A stretch of 62,077 nt of DNA from Enterobacterales bacterium (GTDB taxonomy: Bacteria > Pseudomonadota > Gammaproteobacteria > Enterobacterales > Enterobacteriaceae): positions 1 to 62,077 of the forward strand of contig JAATFX010000042.1 in NCBI GenBank assembly GCA_015654925.1, read 5' to 3'. The first letter of the stretch is position 1, and each line of letters starts with the position of its first letter. This document shows, in pieces, positions 50,953 to 61,174 of the stretch. The notes under the pieces were generated by a model. That model worked only from the letters and a program-made list of their open reading frames with translations. It was not told where the DNA came from and made no database searches. The translations under genes were made by a program, and so were the position numbers.

Positions 50953-51954
50953 ATGAATAAAAAGTCATTTACCCTCACCGCTCTGGCTGCCGGTTTGCTA
51001 TTTTCCATTGCCGCGCAGGCTGCCGACACCCGCATCGGGGTGACCATTTATAAATACGACGATAACTTTATGTCGGTGGTGCGCAAAGCGATTGAAAAAG
51101 ATGCCAAGGAAAGTAAAGGCGTACAATTGCTGATGAATGATTCGCAAAATGACCAATCAAAACAAAACGATCAGGTTGACGTGCTAATAGCCAAAGGCGT
51201 GAAAGCCCTGGCGATTAACTTGGTCGACCCCGCCGCTGCGCCGGTAATAATAGACAAAGCCCGCGGTAATAATATCCCGGTGGTTTTTTATAATAAAGAA
51301 CCCAGCCGTAAAGATTTAGACAGTTATGACAAAGCCTATTATGTGGGTACCGATTCCAAGGAATCCGGCATTATCCAGGGCGAGCTGATTGCCAAACATT
51401 GGAAGGCTCATCCGGAATGGGATCTTAATAAAGACGGCGTTATCCAATATGTATTGCTCAAAGGCGAGCCGGGGCATCCCGATGCCGAAGCCCGTACCAG
51501 CTATGTAATCAAAACCCTGGAAGGCCAGGAAAAACTGAAAGTCCAGCAGCTGCAGCTGGATACCGCCATGTGGGATACCGCCCAGGCCAAGGATAAAACC
51601 GATGCCTGGCTGTCCGGCCCGAACGCCAATAAAATCGAAGTGGTTATCGCCAACAACGATGCCATGGCCATGGGCGCGGTGGAAGCGCTGAAAGCGCATA
51701 ATAAGCAGGCGATCCCGGTATTCGGCGTGGATGCCCTGCCAGAAGCGCTGGCATTGGTTAAATCCGGCGCCATGGCCGGTACGGTGTTGAACGATGCCGA
51801 TAACCAGGCCAAGGCGACCTTCGATTTGGCGAAAAACCTGGCGGCGGGCAAACCGGCGGCGGAAGGAACCAATTGGAAGCTGGAAAATAAAGTCGTGCGC
51901 ATCCCCTACGTTGGCGTCGATAAAGATAACTTAGCGCAATTTACCAAGAAATAA
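50953..51954 (+). CDS. mglB: Galactose/glucose-binding protein MglB
   Basis: Periplasmic binding protein for D-galactose and D-glucose, serving MglAC and, in motile relatives, the Trg chemoreceptor. The 333-aa product (E. coli 332) has a signal peptide ending Ala-Ala-Gln-Ala near residue 23. The mature start ([14 protein letters not shown]) is that of the family. The Ca2+-site loop Asp-Leu-Asn-Lys-Asp-Gly is visible. It is first in mglBAC and followed by a hairpin likely to raise its level over mglAC. Confidence 0.97.
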   Translation: MNKKSFTLTALAAGLLFSIAAQAADTRIGVTIYKYDDNFMSVVRKAIEKDAKESKGVQLLMNDSQNDQSKQNDQVDVLIAKGVKALAINLVDPAAAPVIIDKARGNNIPVVFYNKEPSRKDLDSYDKAYYVGTDSKESGIIQGELIAKHWKAHPEWDLNKDGVIQYVLLKGEPGHPDAEARTSYVIKTLEGQEKLKVQQLQLDTAMWDTAQAKDKTDAWLSGPNANKIEVVIANNDAMAMGAVEALKAHNKQAIPVFGVDALPEALALVKSGAMAGTVLNDADNQAKATFDLAKNLAAGKPAAEGTNWKLENKVVRIPYVGVDKDNLAQFTKK

Positions 51955-51962
51955 TCCCTACT

Positions 51963-51990
51963 CCCCCTGTCGGCTGTCCTGCGCAGGGGG
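51963..51990 (+). terminator. Attenuating hairpin between mglB and mglA
   Basis: CCCCCTG (51963-51969) and CAGGGGG (51984-51990) pair perfectly over 7 bp, followed by ATTTTAT. It is a likely partial terminator or mRNA-stabilising stem that would give excess MglB over MglA and MglC. Confidence 0.7.
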
Positions 51991-52023
51991 ATTTTATCTG
52001 TCTTATCCTAGCCGGGTATAACT

Positions 52024-53544
52024 ATGGCCGATATTACGACCGAACAGCCGCGCGAGTGGCTGCTGGAAATGAAAAACATCAGTAAATCATTTCCTGGCGT
52101 CAAAGCCCTGGATAATGTGAACCTGAATGTTCACCCCCATTCCGTCCACGCCTTGATGGGTGAAAATGGCGCGGGAAAATCCACGTTGCTCAAGTGCCTG
52201 TTTGGTATTTATAAAAAAGATTCCGGTAGTATTTTTTTTCAGGGAAAAGAAGTCGACTTTAAAAGCTCGAAGGAAGCATTGGAGCAAGGTGTTTCCATGG
52301 TGCACCAGGAACTGAACCTGGTATTGCAACGCACCGTGATGGACAATATGTGGTTGGGACGTTATCCCCGCAAAGGATTTTTTGTCGATCATAAAAAAAT
52401 GTATGCCGACACCAAGGCGATTTTTGACGAGTTGGACATTAATATCGATCCCTACGATAAAGTGGCCACGTTGTCCGTGTCGCAGATGCAGATGATCGAG
52501 ATTGCCAAGGCGTTTTCGTATAACGCCAAGATTGTCATTATGGATGAGCCCACGTCATCGTTAACCGAACGCGAAGTGAATCATCTGTTCAGCATTATCC
52601 GCAAACTCAAGGCCAGGGGCTGCGGCATTGTCTATATCTCCCACAAACTGGAAGAAATTTTCCAATTGTGCGATGAAATTACCATTCTGCGCGACGGGCA
52701 ATGGATTTCCACCCAGCCGGTGGAAGGCCTGACCATGGATCAGATTATTTCGATGATGGTGGGCCGTTCCCTCAGCCAGCGGTTTCCCGATCGCGAGGGT
52801 GAACCGGGCGAGGTGATCCTTGAGGTCAAGAACCTGACCTCGCTGCGCCAGCCGTCCATCCGCAATATCTCCTTCGATCTGCGCAAAGGGGAAATTCTCG
52901 GCATCGCCGGCCTGGTCGGCGCCAGACGCACCGATATCGTCGAAACCCTGTTCGGCATTCGCGAAAAGGTCACCGGCACCATTATTCTGCACGGCAAAAC
53001 CATTAAAAACAGCAATGCCAATGAAGCGATTAACAACGGCTTTGCACTGGTGACCGAAGAGCGGCGCGCCACCGGTATTTATGCCTATCTGGACGTGGGA
53101 TTTAATTCCCTGATTTCCAATATTCGCAACTATAAAAATAAAATCGGGTTGCTGGATAACAAGCGCATGAAAAGCGATATCCAATGGGTTATTGATTCCA
53201 TGCGGGTAAAAACCCCTGGGCACCAGACCAGTATCGGTTCGTTGTCCGGCGGCAATCAGCAAAAGGTCATTATCGGCCGCTGGTTATTGACCCAGCCGGA
53301 AATTCTGCTGTTGGACGAACCGACGCGTGGTATTGATGTCGGCGCCAAATTTGAAATTTATCAATTAATTACCGAGCTGGCGAAACGCGGTAAGGGCATT
53401 ATTATTATTTCGTCGGAGATGCCGGAATTACTGGGGATTACCGACCGGATACTGGTTATGAGTAACGGTCTGATGGCGGGGATTGTGGAAACTAAACACA
53501 CTTCGCAAAATGAAATTTTACGTCTTGCCTCCGTGCATCTTTAA
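52024..53544 (+). CDS. mglA: Galactose ABC importer ATPase MglA
   Basis: ATPase of the MglBAC galactose importer. The 506-aa protein (E. coli 506) holds two ABC domains. The first has Walker A Gly-Glu-Asn-Gly-Ala-Gly-Lys-Ser-Thr. The second has a degenerate Walker A (Gly-Leu-Val-Gly-Ala-Arg-Arg-Thr), which is normal for this family, plus Leu-Ser-Gly-Gly-Asn-Gln and [11 protein letters not shown]. It lies 69 bp after mglB and 18 bp before mglC. Confidence 0.97.
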   Translation: MADITTEQPREWLLEMKNISKSFPGVKALDNVNLNVHPHSVHALMGENGAGKSTLLKCLFGIYKKDSGSIFFQGKEVDFKSSKEALEQGVSMVHQELNLVLQRTVMDNMWLGRYPRKGFFVDHKKMYADTKAIFDELDINIDPYDKVATLSVSQMQMIEIAKAFSYNAKIVIMDEPTSSLTEREVNHLFSIIRKLKARGCGIVYISHKLEEIFQLCDEITILRDGQWISTQPVEGLTMDQIISMMVGRSLSQRFPDREGEPGEVILEVKNLTSLRQPSIRNISFDLRKGEILGIAGLVGARRTDIVETLFGIREKVTGTIILHGKTIKNSNANEAINNGFALVTEERRATGIYAYLDVGFNSLISNIRNYKNKIGLLDNKRMKSDIQWVIDSMRVKTPGHQTSIGSLSGGNQQKVIIGRWLLTQPEILLLDEPTRGIDVGAKFEIYQLITELAKRGKGIIIISSEMPELLGITDRILVMSNGLMAGIVETKHTSQNEILRLASVHL

Positions 53545-53562
53545 TTTTTAGGGGTTCTTATT

Positions 53563-54573
53563 ATGAATGCATTAAATAAGAAAAGCATGCTCACTTATTT
53601 AAAAGAGGGCGGCATTTATGTGGTGCTGTTTGTATTGCTGGCCATTATTATTTTCCAGGATACGACCTTTTTAAGCCTGATCAACTTAAGTAACATTCTC
53701 ACCCAATCCTCGGTACGTATCATTATCGCGCTGGGCGTGGCGGGATTGATCGTCACCCAGGGCACCGACCTGTCGGCGGGGCGGCAGGTGGGCCTGGCGG
53801 CGGTGGTTTCCGCAACGCTGCTGCAGTCGATGGAAAACGTCAATAAAGTCTTCCCGGATATGCAAACGATGCCGATCCCGGTGGTTATCCTGATCGTCTG
53901 CGCGATTGGCGCGTTTATCGGTCTGATTAACGGCATAGTGATTGCTTATCTGAACGTGACGCCGTTTATTACCACCTTGGGCACCATGATTATTGTCTAC
54001 GGCGTCAACTCGCTGTATTACGATATCGTCGGCGCGTCGCCCATCGCCGGCTTTGATTCCCATTTCTCCACCTTTACGCAAGGATTCTTGCGCTTCGGTG
54101 ATTTTAAACTTTCCTACATTACCTTTTACGCGCTGATTGCAATTGTGTTTGTCTGGGTGATCTGGACGAAAACCCGCTTCGGCAAAAATATCTTCGCTAT
54201 CGGCGGCAATCCCGAAGCGGCCAAGGTATCCGGCGTCAACGTTCCGTTGAACCTGATAATGATTTATGCCCTGTCAGGGGTATTTTATGCCTTTGGGGGG
54301 ATGCTGGAAGCCGGACGTATCGGCAGCGCCACCAATAACCTGGGCTTTATGTACGAACTGGACGCCATCGCGGCCTGCGTGGTGGGCGGGGTATCCTTCG
54401 CCGGCGGGGTCGGCACGGTGGCGGGGGTGGTGACCGGGGTCATCATCTTTACCGTTATCAACTACGGCCTGACGTATATCGGGGTTAACCCTTACTGGCA
54501 GTACATTATCAAAGGGGCGATTATTATCTTCGCCGTAGCGCTGGATTCGCTGAAGTACGCCAAGAAGAAATAA
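53563..54573 (+). CDS. mglC: Galactose ABC importer permease MglC
   Basis: Inner-membrane permease of MglBAC, of the RbsC/AraH type. The 336-aa protein equals E. coli MglC in length and has about ten membrane segments. Family signatures include Gly-Thr-Asp-Leu-Ser-Ala-Gly-Arg, Val-Thr-Pro-Phe-Ile-Thr-Thr-Leu-Gly-Thr, and Gly-Gly-Asn-Pro-Glu-Ala-Ala. It is the last gene of mglBAC and is followed 6 bp later by a long hairpin. Confidence 0.97.
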   Translation: MNALNKKSMLTYLKEGGIYVVLFVLLAIIIFQDTTFLSLINLSNILTQSSVRIIIALGVAGLIVTQGTDLSAGRQVGLAAVVSATLLQSMENVNKVFPDMQTMPIPVVILIVCAIGAFIGLINGIVIAYLNVTPFITTLGTMIIVYGVNSLYYDIVGASPIAGFDSHFSTFTQGFLRFGDFKLSYITFYALIAIVFVWVIWTKTRFGKNIFAIGGNPEAAKVSGVNVPLNLIMIYALSGVFYAFGGMLEAGRIGSATNNLGFMYELDAIAACVVGGVSFAGGVGTVAGVVTGVIIFTVINYGLTYIGVNPYWQYIIKGAIIIFAVALDSLKYAKKK

Positions 54574-54579
54574 CCATTG

Positions 54580-54621
54580 CCAGGGCCAAGCGGCGGCGCA
54601 GGCCGTCGCCGCTTGCCCTGG
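54580..54621 (+). terminator. Long hairpin after mglC
   Basis: CCAGGGC(C)AAGCGGCG pairs with CGCCGCTTGCCCTGG over 15 bp with one bulged C, around an 11-nt loop. No T-run follows; probably an operon-end stem. Confidence 0.65.
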
Positions 54622-54700
54622 CGCCTAAACAAAAATAGTATTCTTATGGAAGCAGAAATCAGTGACCTCCTTGTGGGGATCTCAGCCACCATGACGATTG

Positions 54701-54901
54701 TTATCTCGCGCTGGGCGAACCCGTAAAGCTGCCAATGGGATGCCATTCTTGTTTGCAGGATTCCTGTAACATAGCTTCTATCTGAGTGGCGAACATATCG
54801 CTATGGACCTGCTTAAGAGCCTTATCTGCCTCATCGCTTACGATGTCACCGAAAAGTTCATTGAGAGAGAAATCCCGTTCAATAATATTATGATGTGGCA
54901 T
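54701..54901 (-). CDS. Small ORF after the zeta-toxin gene, possible antitoxin
   Basis: Unrecognised 66-aa acidic protein encoded just downstream of the zeta-toxin-like gene on the same strand (23-bp gap), with AGGGGAAG before the ATG. It is predicted mostly helical in its first 50 residues (Leu-Asn-Glu-Leu-Phe-Gly-Asp-Ile-Val-Ser-Asp-Glu-Ala-Asp). The last ~15 residues run into sequence with normal, higher GC, so the C-terminus may be fused from an old chromosomal junction. It does not look like epsilon or PezA antitoxins. The antitoxin role is inferred only from context. Confidence 0.6.
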   Translation of the reverse strand: MPHHNIIERDFSLNELFGDIVSDEADKALKQVHSDMFATQIEAMLQESCKQEWHPIGSFTGSPSAR

Positions 54902-54924
54902 ACTAACTTCCCCTAATCGTACAT

Positions 54925-55677
54925 TTAGTATACGACGAATTCATCCATTTCTAAAGGTGTGTATGAAATCGGCGCCAATGCTTCGATATCTTTAATTGTC
55001 GTCTTACGGATGTGGCTTTGCGTTATGGGATAGGGAGGCTTACCATTTCTTATGTGTTCAATAACCTGGCCAGTGCTAAAGTTATTTTTAGGCATAGTTA
55101 TGAAAGCATTTAGATTGATACGATCTTTAAATTCTCGCTCATCCATAATGAGGCGAATGGTTTCACGGCATAACGTGATGTTCCTTTTAAATACAGCTGG
55201 TTCAATATAACGTGTGCGTGCTTTTACAAATTCCCAAGCTATCTTGGGGTCCGTGTAAATGTAGGCAATATGTATACGATAATTATTGCTCATCGCCTTT
55301 TTAAGGTTCTTTCTGGCGCTATCAAAAGAAATGAAATTTGTGTCAATGATAAGATGATACCTATCATTCATTGATTTATCAATGAAATGACTCAGTAAAA
55401 CCGTGGTGGCGCAATTGTATTCAGATGAGTTTTTTCCATTATAGCCATCAAAAAAGGTTCTGTACTCATCAGGGTCAAGTACTAGATTTCTGCGGGTTTT
55501 TACTTTAATGGCTTTGATGAACTCAGACTTTCCTGCCCCCGGGGCGCCGGCTGTGAAAATCACATCTGCTCTAATAGGCTCAAAACCCGACACGATTTCT
55601 TGATATTTTGATTCTTTTATTTTTTTTGCTTGCTCAACTGCATTTAAACCAAGTACAGATAAGAGTTGTCTGGCCAA
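54925..55677 (-). CDS. Zeta-toxin-family kinase
   Basis: Zeta/PezT-like P-loop kinase; characterised members phosphorylate UDP-sugar peptidoglycan precursors. The frame extends to 55761, but TTG 55677 is preceded by a strong AGGAGG at 6 bp, giving 250 aa. P-loop Gly-Ala-Pro-Gly-Ala-Gly-Lys-Ser is at 44-51, the zeta-type acidic motif Leu-Asp-Pro-Asp-Glu-Tyr-Arg at 67-73, and Asp-Thr-Asn at 112-114. Conserved-looking Arg154/Arg156 may contact ATP. GC content is clearly lower than that of the flanking genes, suggesting horizontal gain. Palindromes upstream suggest autoregulation. Confidence 0.85.
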   Translation of the reverse strand: MARQLLSVLGLNAVEQAKKIKESKYQEIVSGFEPIRADVIFTAGAPGAGKSEFIKAIKVKTRRNLVLDPDEYRTFFDGYNGKNSSEYNCATTVLLSHFIDKSMNDRYHLIIDTNFISFDSARKNLKKAMSNNYRIHIAYIYTDPKIAWEFVKARTRYIEPAVFKRNITLCRETIRLIMDEREFKDRINLNAFITMPKNNFSTGQVIEHIRNGKPPYPITQSHIRKTTIKDIEALAPISYTPLEMDEFVVY

Positions 55678-55690
55678 GATAATCCTCCTG

Positions 55691-55735
55691 ATCACTATAT
55701 GTGATAATAAAATATTTCTTGGAAGGCATATAGTG
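55691..55735 (-). promoter_or_regulatory. Palindromic operator region of the zeta-toxin locus
   Basis: CACTATATG (55694-55702) and CATATAGTG (55727-55735) form a perfect 9-bp inverted repeat 24 bp apart. The first also forms a local palindrome, ATCAC-TATAT-GTGAT (55691-55705). An AT-rich -10-like stretch lies between them. The position, just upstream of the TTG start, is typical of an autoregulated toxin-antitoxin promoter. Confidence 0.55.
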
Positions 55736-56017
55736 CTGAATACCACTTTTGAACGATGCAAGAGCGTTCAATTTAGTCTTGTAGCAGACTGGTATAGCTG
55801 TCCTTGCTGGCTATTTTAACTATAAAAGATAAGGGAGTCGATGAGCACATGGTTAATGTTTTTTGCCAAAATAAGAAAATGAATTTATTAGCATAATTAA
55901 TAATTATATATTTTTTTAAAGTAAGGCAATTTAAATTTGCTCCCGCAAAAAAAATTTATGCGAAACATAATTAATCGCGCTATGCAGATAATTGAGTCTT
56001 ATGACACATATGTGGCT
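55736..56017. other. AT-rich gap between the toxin locus and sanA
   Basis: About 280 bp of very AT-rich sequence with no convincing gene. It continues the low-GC character of the toxin pair and ends abruptly at the GC-rich sanA gene. Confidence 0.5.
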
Positions 56018-56812
<795 letters not shown>

Positions 56813-56878
56813 CTACTTTACCTCCGGGGCACAAGCAAGGAGCGCAACCGCTTCAATGGCTTCAATGCGGTATTTTTC

Positions 56879-56903
56879 GGCGGACCGGGACCCCCGGGCC
56901 GCC
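56879..56903. other. GC-rich hairpin after maeA
   Basis: GGCGG-A-CCGGG pairs with CCCGG-G-CCGCC (11 positions, one mismatch) around a 3-nt loop, 9 bp beyond the maeA stop. There is no T-run in the maeA direction. It may be an operon-end stem. Confidence 0.4.
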
Positions 56904-56911
56904 AAAATGAC

Positions 56912-58609
56912 TTAGAACGGCGTGCGGCGGTAGCTGCGGTAGCCGGGATGCCAGAAGTTATGTTCAATGGCGACGGACAGCACATCCTCCGGCGTAACGA
57001 TGGCCACGCCGGCAATCTGCGCCGCTTTGCCGACTTCCATGGCGATGACCTTGGAGACGCCCTGGATATCGTTGATATCCGGCAACAACGCCCCGTCGGC
57101 GCCGTTAACCAGCGGCGAGCACTCCGCCAGCGCGCGGCTGGCGGCGATCAGCATGGACTCGGTGACCCGCTTGGCGCCGCTGGCCAGCACCCCCAGGCCA
57201 ATGCCCGGGAAAATATAGGCGTTATTGCACTGGGCGATGGGGTAAACCTTGTCTTTATGCTGCACCGGGGCAAACGGACTGCCGGTGGCCACCAGGGCCG
57301 CGCCGTCGGTCCAGCGGATCACATCTTCCGGCGTGGCTTCCACCCGGGAGGTGGGATTGGACAGCGGCATTACGATCGGGCGCGGGCAATGACTATGCAT
57401 CTCGCGAATAATCTCTTCGCTAAACAGTCCGGGCTGGCCGGATACCCCAACCAGCACCGTCGGTTTGGCGTTGCGCACCACGTCCAGCAGGGAAATGGAG
57501 TCGCTGGAGAGCTGCCAGTGGGCAATCTGGTCGCTGTGCTGCACCAGCGGCGCCTGGAAATCGAGCAGGTTGGCCAGCTTATCGGTCAGCAGGCCGAAAC
57601 GGTCGACCATCAGCACCCGGGAACGCGCTTCGTCTTCGCTCAGCCCTTCCGTGCGCATCTCGGCGACGATTTGCTCGGCGATGCCGCAGCCGGCGGAACC
57701 GGCCCCCAAAAACACCACCGTCTGATCGCGCAGACGGCTGCCGGCGGCATGGCTGGCGGCCAGCAGGCAGCCGAGGGTGACGGCGGCGGTGCCCTGGATA
57801 TCATCATTAAAACAGCACAGCTCGTCGCGATAACGGTTCAACAGCGGCGTGGCGTTCTTCTGGGCAAAATCTTCGAACTGCAATAACACCTCCGGCCAGC
57901 GGCGTTTCACCGCCTGGATAAACATCTCCACGAACTCCTGGTACTCTTCGCCGGTGATGCGCGGATGGCGCCATCCCATATAAAGCGGGTCGTTCAGCCG
58001 CTGCGGATTATTAGTGCCGGCGTCCAGCACCACCGGCAAGGTATAGGCCGGGCTGATACCGCCGCAGGCGGTATACAGCGATAGTTTGCCGATGGGAATG
58101 CCCATGCCGCCGATGCCCTGATCCCCAAGCCCCAGTATCCGCTCGCCGTCGGTGACCACGATCACCTTGACGTTCTGCTTGGTGGCGTTTTGCAGCATGT
58201 CGTCAATCTTGTCCCGGTTGCCATAGGAAATAAACAGGCCGCGGGCGCGACGATAGATATCGGAAAAGTGTTCGCAGGCTTCGCCCACCGTCGGGGTATA
58301 GATTATCGGCAGCATCTCGCTGAGATGGCTATCCAGCAAACAGTAGAATAGGGTCTCGTTGGTATCTTGAATATTGCGCAGGTAAATATGCTTATCGATA
58401 TCGCCGGTAAAATCCTGATACTGGCGCCAGGCGCGCTCGGCCTGCTCCTCGATGGTTTCCACCGCTTCCGGCAACAGTCCGTGCAAATTGAAGTTATCGC
58501 GTTCTTCTAGGGTAAACGCGCTGCCTTTATTGAGTAGCGGAAATTCCAATAGTACGGGGCCGGCATGCGGGATATAGAGGGGACGCTTACTTTCGTGTTC
58601 CAATTCCAT
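56912..58609 (-). CDS. maeA: NAD-dependent malic enzyme MaeA (SfcA)
   Basis: Oxidatively decarboxylates malate to pyruvate with NAD. The 565-aa protein equals E. coli MaeA in length and matches it closely: Tyr-Ile-Pro-x-[14 protein letters not shown] at the start, active-site Tyr in Ile-Tyr-Thr-Pro-Thr-Val-Gly, metal-binding Phe-Glu-Asp-Phe and Phe-Asn-Asp-Asp-Ile-Gln-Gly-Thr, and NAD motif Gly-Ala-Gly-Ser-Ala-Gly. In E. coli maeA is at another chromosomal position, so its location between sanA and cdd is a lineage difference. Confidence 0.97.
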   Translation of the reverse strand: MELEHESKRPLYIPHAGPVLLEFPLLNKGSAFTLEERDNFNLHGLLPEAVETIEEQAERAWRQYQDFTGDIDKHIYLRNIQDTNETLFYCLLDSHLSEMLPIIYTPTVGEACEHFSDIYRRARGLFISYGNRDKIDDMLQNATKQNVKVIVVTDGERILGLGDQGIGGMGIPIGKLSLYTACGGISPAYTLPVVLDAGTNNPQRLNDPLYMGWRHPRITGEEYQEFVEMFIQAVKRRWPEVLLQFEDFAQKNATPLLNRYRDELCCFNDDIQGTAAVTLGCLLAASHAAGSRLRDQTVVFLGAGSAGCGIAEQIVAEMRTEGLSEDEARSRVLMVDRFGLLTDKLANLLDFQAPLVQHSDQIAHWQLSSDSISLLDVVRNAKPTVLVGVSGQPGLFSEEIIREMHSHCPRPIVMPLSNPTSRVEATPEDVIRWTDGAALVATGSPFAPVQHKDKVYPIAQCNNAYIFPGIGLGVLASGAKRVTESMLIAASRALAECSPLVNGADGALLPDINDIQGVSKVIAMEVGKAAQIAGVAIVTPEDVLSVAIEHNFWHPGYRSYRRTPF

Positions 58610-58748
58610 GACTTTTACCCATTCTTTTTACCGTATGTTTCCTAAAGGATAAAAGATTGCGGTAAAGGTTGCATGTGTTCATTGGTAATTTGTTATTTTA
58701 TTAAGTTTATTAATTGTATTGCGGCGATAATCCCCAGGCTAGCAAAGG

Positions 58749-58772
58749 GCAGGGCGGCAACGCACGCCCTGC
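58749..58772 (-). terminator. Hairpin after cdd
   Basis: GCAGGGCG and CGCCCTGC pair perfectly over 8 bp around an 8-nt loop, 6 bp past the cdd stop. Only a short T-run (CCTTTG) follows on the minus strand. Probable terminator. Confidence 0.6.
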
Positions 58773-58778
58773 GGGTAC

Positions 58779-59744
58779 TCAGGCCGTCAACAATTGCCGA
58801 TGCACTTCGCCGCAGCCCAGGGCATTCAACGTGGCCAGGGTGGCGTCCCATTGCGAAAACGGCGCCTTTTCCTGCTCCACCAGAATGGCCCGCTGGATCT
58901 GGCGGTAATCCGCGCCGGACATATTGAGCAGGATCAGCGCCGATTGCAGCGGCGGGAGGCTGGGATTAAACGCGGCGTTTTCCGCATAGCGGCCGGCGAA
59001 AATCCGCCCGTCCGCGGTTTGCAGCGCCACCGCGCTATGCGCCTGGCTATAAGGCGCATGGCTCTGGTTAGCCGCCAGCACCGCCTGCTGCACCAGCGCG
59101 TCATCCGGGGCCGGCATTTTCGCCTGCTCCGGCATGGAGGCGGCAATCGCCTTTTGCATGTGCGGGGCGCCGCCGGTGGCCGCCGTCAGCGAAAATTGAT
59201 GATCGACCGCGTCCATCAGCAGCGTGTGAATGGCTAAATCCCGCGGGCCAAAAGAGTCGGGCAGGTAGCGGCTCAGCGGCGATGGCGAACGCTCGGGCAG
59301 GAAAATCATCAGATCGGCGCCGCTATTGAGTTCATTCATAAACTGGCGGCAGTGGCCGCAGGGCGTGTAGTTGACCGTAATGCCGCGCAGGCGTTTTTCG
59401 CCGCGCAGCCAGGCATGGTTGATGGCGCTTTGTTCCGCGTGCACCGTCTGCTGCAGGGGCGCGCCGATAAATTCCATATTAGCGCCAAAATAAAAATTGC
59501 CGCCGATGCCCCGCGCCACGGCGCCGACGTTAAAATGGGAAACCGGCGTCAGGGCATAGGCGGCGGCAAACGGCAATAAGGCGAAGCACAGGGCGTCTTC
59601 ATCCAGACCGCTGGCCTGCATCAGCGCGTCGGCCTGGGCGGCGCTCAGCATACCGTTAAAATCCGTCCGGCCCAGCTCGCGGGTCAACGCCGCCTGCAGA
59701 TCCGGCGCCAGGGCCGCCAGCGAGGGTTCAAATCGTGGGTGCAT
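58779..59744 (-). CDS. cdd: Cytidine deaminase Cdd
   Basis: Deaminates cytidine and deoxycytidine to uridines; zinc enzyme of the dimeric long form. The catalytic domain has His102-Ala-Glu104 and Cys129-Gly-His-Cys132 as zinc ligands and acid. At 321 aa it is 27 longer than E. coli Cdd (294). The extra residues (about 188-214) lie in the linker before the C-terminal domain and read [10 protein letters not shown] then a Met/Pro/Ala-rich stretch. Its ribosome-binding site lies in a perfect hairpin (59745-59777). yohKJ lie upstream on the same strand. Confidence 0.95.
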   Translation of the reverse strand: MHPRFEPSLAALAPDLQAALTRELGRTDFNGMLSAAQADALMQASGLDEDALCFALLPFAAAYALTPVSHFNVGAVARGIGGNFYFGANMEFIGAPLQQTVHAEQSAINHAWLRGEKRLRGITVNYTPCGHCRQFMNELNSGADLMIFLPERSPSPLSRYLPDSFGPRDLAIHTLLMDAVDHQFSLTAATGGAPHMQKAIAASMPEQAKMPAPDDALVQQAVLAANQSHAPYSQAHSAVALQTADGRIFAGRYAENAAFNPSLPPLQSALILLNMSGADYRQIQRAILVEQEKAPFSQWDATLATLNALGCGEVHRQLLTA

Positions 59745-59777
59745 AATGATTCCCTGAACAATGAATTGGGAATCATT
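59745..59777 (-). promoter_or_regulatory. Hairpin covering the cdd ribosome-binding site
   Basis: AATGATTCCC and GGGAATCATT form a perfect 10-bp inverted repeat around a 13-nt loop, directly before the cdd ATG. In the mRNA the AGGGA Shine-Dalgarno falls inside the start-proximal arm, so the stem would hide it. This could be a translational switch or temperature-sensitive element; that role is inferred. Confidence 0.6.
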
Positions 59778-59830
59778 TTAATCGTTAAGCGTGAAGATAA
59801 ATATGATCAATATCTTATCGCGCGGCGCGA

Positions 59831-60526
59831 TCAGCCAAACACCTGCAGCAATACCGGAAACAGGAACGGCGCCAGCAGCGACGTAATAATGCCGCACAGC
59901 ACTAAAGCCAGGGAACTGAACGCGCCTTCCTGGAAGTCCAGCTCGGCGCAGCGGGCGGTGCCCAGGGCATGGGCCGCGGTGCCCATGGCCAGGCCGCGCG
60001 ACGCTTTGGTGGTGATGCGCAGCAGATTAAACAGCGTGTGGCCCAATACCGCGCCCAGGATACCGACAAAAATAACGCACACGGCGCTGATGGCCGGGAT
60101 GCCGTTAATCGACTGGGACACCGCCATGGCGATGGGCGTCGTCACCGACTTGGGCAGCACCGAGGCGGCGATTTCCGGCGTGGCGCCCATCCACAGCGCA
60201 ATGGCGGTGCCGCTTATCATGGCGGTCAGGCTGCCGACAAAACAGATGCTGATAATGGATTTCCAGCGCGCGCGGATCTGATGCAACTGCTCATAGAGCG
60301 GAAATGCCAGCGCCACCACCGCCGGTTGCAGCAGGTCGTTAAGGATTTTGCTGCCGGCAAAATAGCGCGAATAAGGAATGCCGGTAAGCAACAACAGCGG
60401 AATAATCACCACCATGGAAATCAGCAGCGGATTAAGCAGCGGCATGCGAAATTTTGCCGCCAGCCGCCTGGCGCCAAAAAATACCACCAAGGTCAGCGGC
60501 AGCGACCACCAGAAATTTGCCAGCAT
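59831..60526 (-). CDS. yohK: LrgB-family membrane protein YohK
   Basis: Inner-membrane protein of the LrgB/CidB family, partner of YohJ; relatives affect murein hydrolase export or metabolite efflux. The 231-aa protein equals E. coli YohK in length, with about seven membrane segments and near identity in Ser-Val-Thr-Thr-Pro-Ile-Ala-Met and Gly-Thr-Ala-x-His-Ala-Leu-Gly-Thr-Ala-Arg. It starts directly after yohJ with no gap. Confidence 0.95.
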   Translation of the reverse strand: MLANFWWSLPLTLVVFFGARRLAAKFRMPLLNPLLISMVVIIPLLLLTGIPYSRYFAGSKILNDLLQPAVVALAFPLYEQLHQIRARWKSIISICFVGSLTAMISGTAIALWMGATPEIAASVLPKSVTTPIAMAVSQSINGIPAISAVCVIFVGILGAVLGHTLFNLLRITTKASRGLAMGTAAHALGTARCAELDFQEGAFSSLALVLCGIITSLLAPFLFPVLLQVFG

Positions 60527-60931
60527 TTATTTATCCTCGTCCGGGCGCGGATGGCCGGCCACGGGGCGTTCGCGGTGGATATAGTGCGAACTGTAGCCTA
60601 CCACCAGCATGACCATCAGCGTACTGACCATGCACGAGACGACGATAGGGCCGAACTGGGAGGAAAGTTGCTGCCAATAATTCATCACGCCGACGCCGAT
60701 GGGCACGAACAGCAAGGCCATATAGCGAATCAACAGATGGCAGCCCGGCTTAAGCCACAGGGGCGGCAGCAATTGGAAAGAGAGTAAAACAAACAGGATT
60801 AACATGCCCAGGATACTGCCTGGAATGACAATCGGTAACAGCGCCGATAGGAAATTGCCGATAAACAGGCACAGGTAAATCAAGGCGAAGGCGCGGATAA
60901 AGGCCCAGCCATTCATTATGATATTACGCAT
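60527..60931 (-). CDS. yohJ: LrgA-family holin-like protein YohJ
   Basis: Small inner-membrane protein of the LrgA/CidA family, about 134 aa with four membrane segments. The frame is open to 60964, but ATG 60931 (Met-Arg-Asn-Ile-Ile-Met-Asn-Gly-Trp) gives a length close to E. coli YohJ (132). Hallmarks are Ile-Pro-Gly-Ser-x-Leu-Gly-Met-Leu-Ile-Leu-Phe and Phe-Val-Pro-Ile-Gly-Val-Gly-Val-Met. It precedes yohK in one operon; cdd follows yohK after 86 bp. Confidence 0.9.
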   Translation of the reverse strand: MRNIIMNGWAFIRAFALIYLCLFIGNFLSALLPIVIPGSILGMLILFVLLSFQLLPPLWLKPGCHLLIRYMALLFVPIGVGVMNYWQQLSSQFGPIVVSCMVSTLMVMLVVGYSSHYIHRERPVAGHPRPDEDK

Positions 60932-61174
60932 TATCTCAACCTTATGATGAATCGCATTTATCATACAATCAAAACCGACACTGTGCTACCGCGCACGTTC
61001 TTTAACAGGCAATTGCGTATCGGAAATTCGCCCAAGGGCCGTACGGGGGCCGGTAGTCAAAATTATGATCCAATGCACACAAAACCACGGGCCAATCTGA
61101 TAACAGATAGTATTCATTAGTTGGCGAACGAAACGCGTCAGCAAAAATTCCCGTTGCCAGGAGAGTCCTTAATT

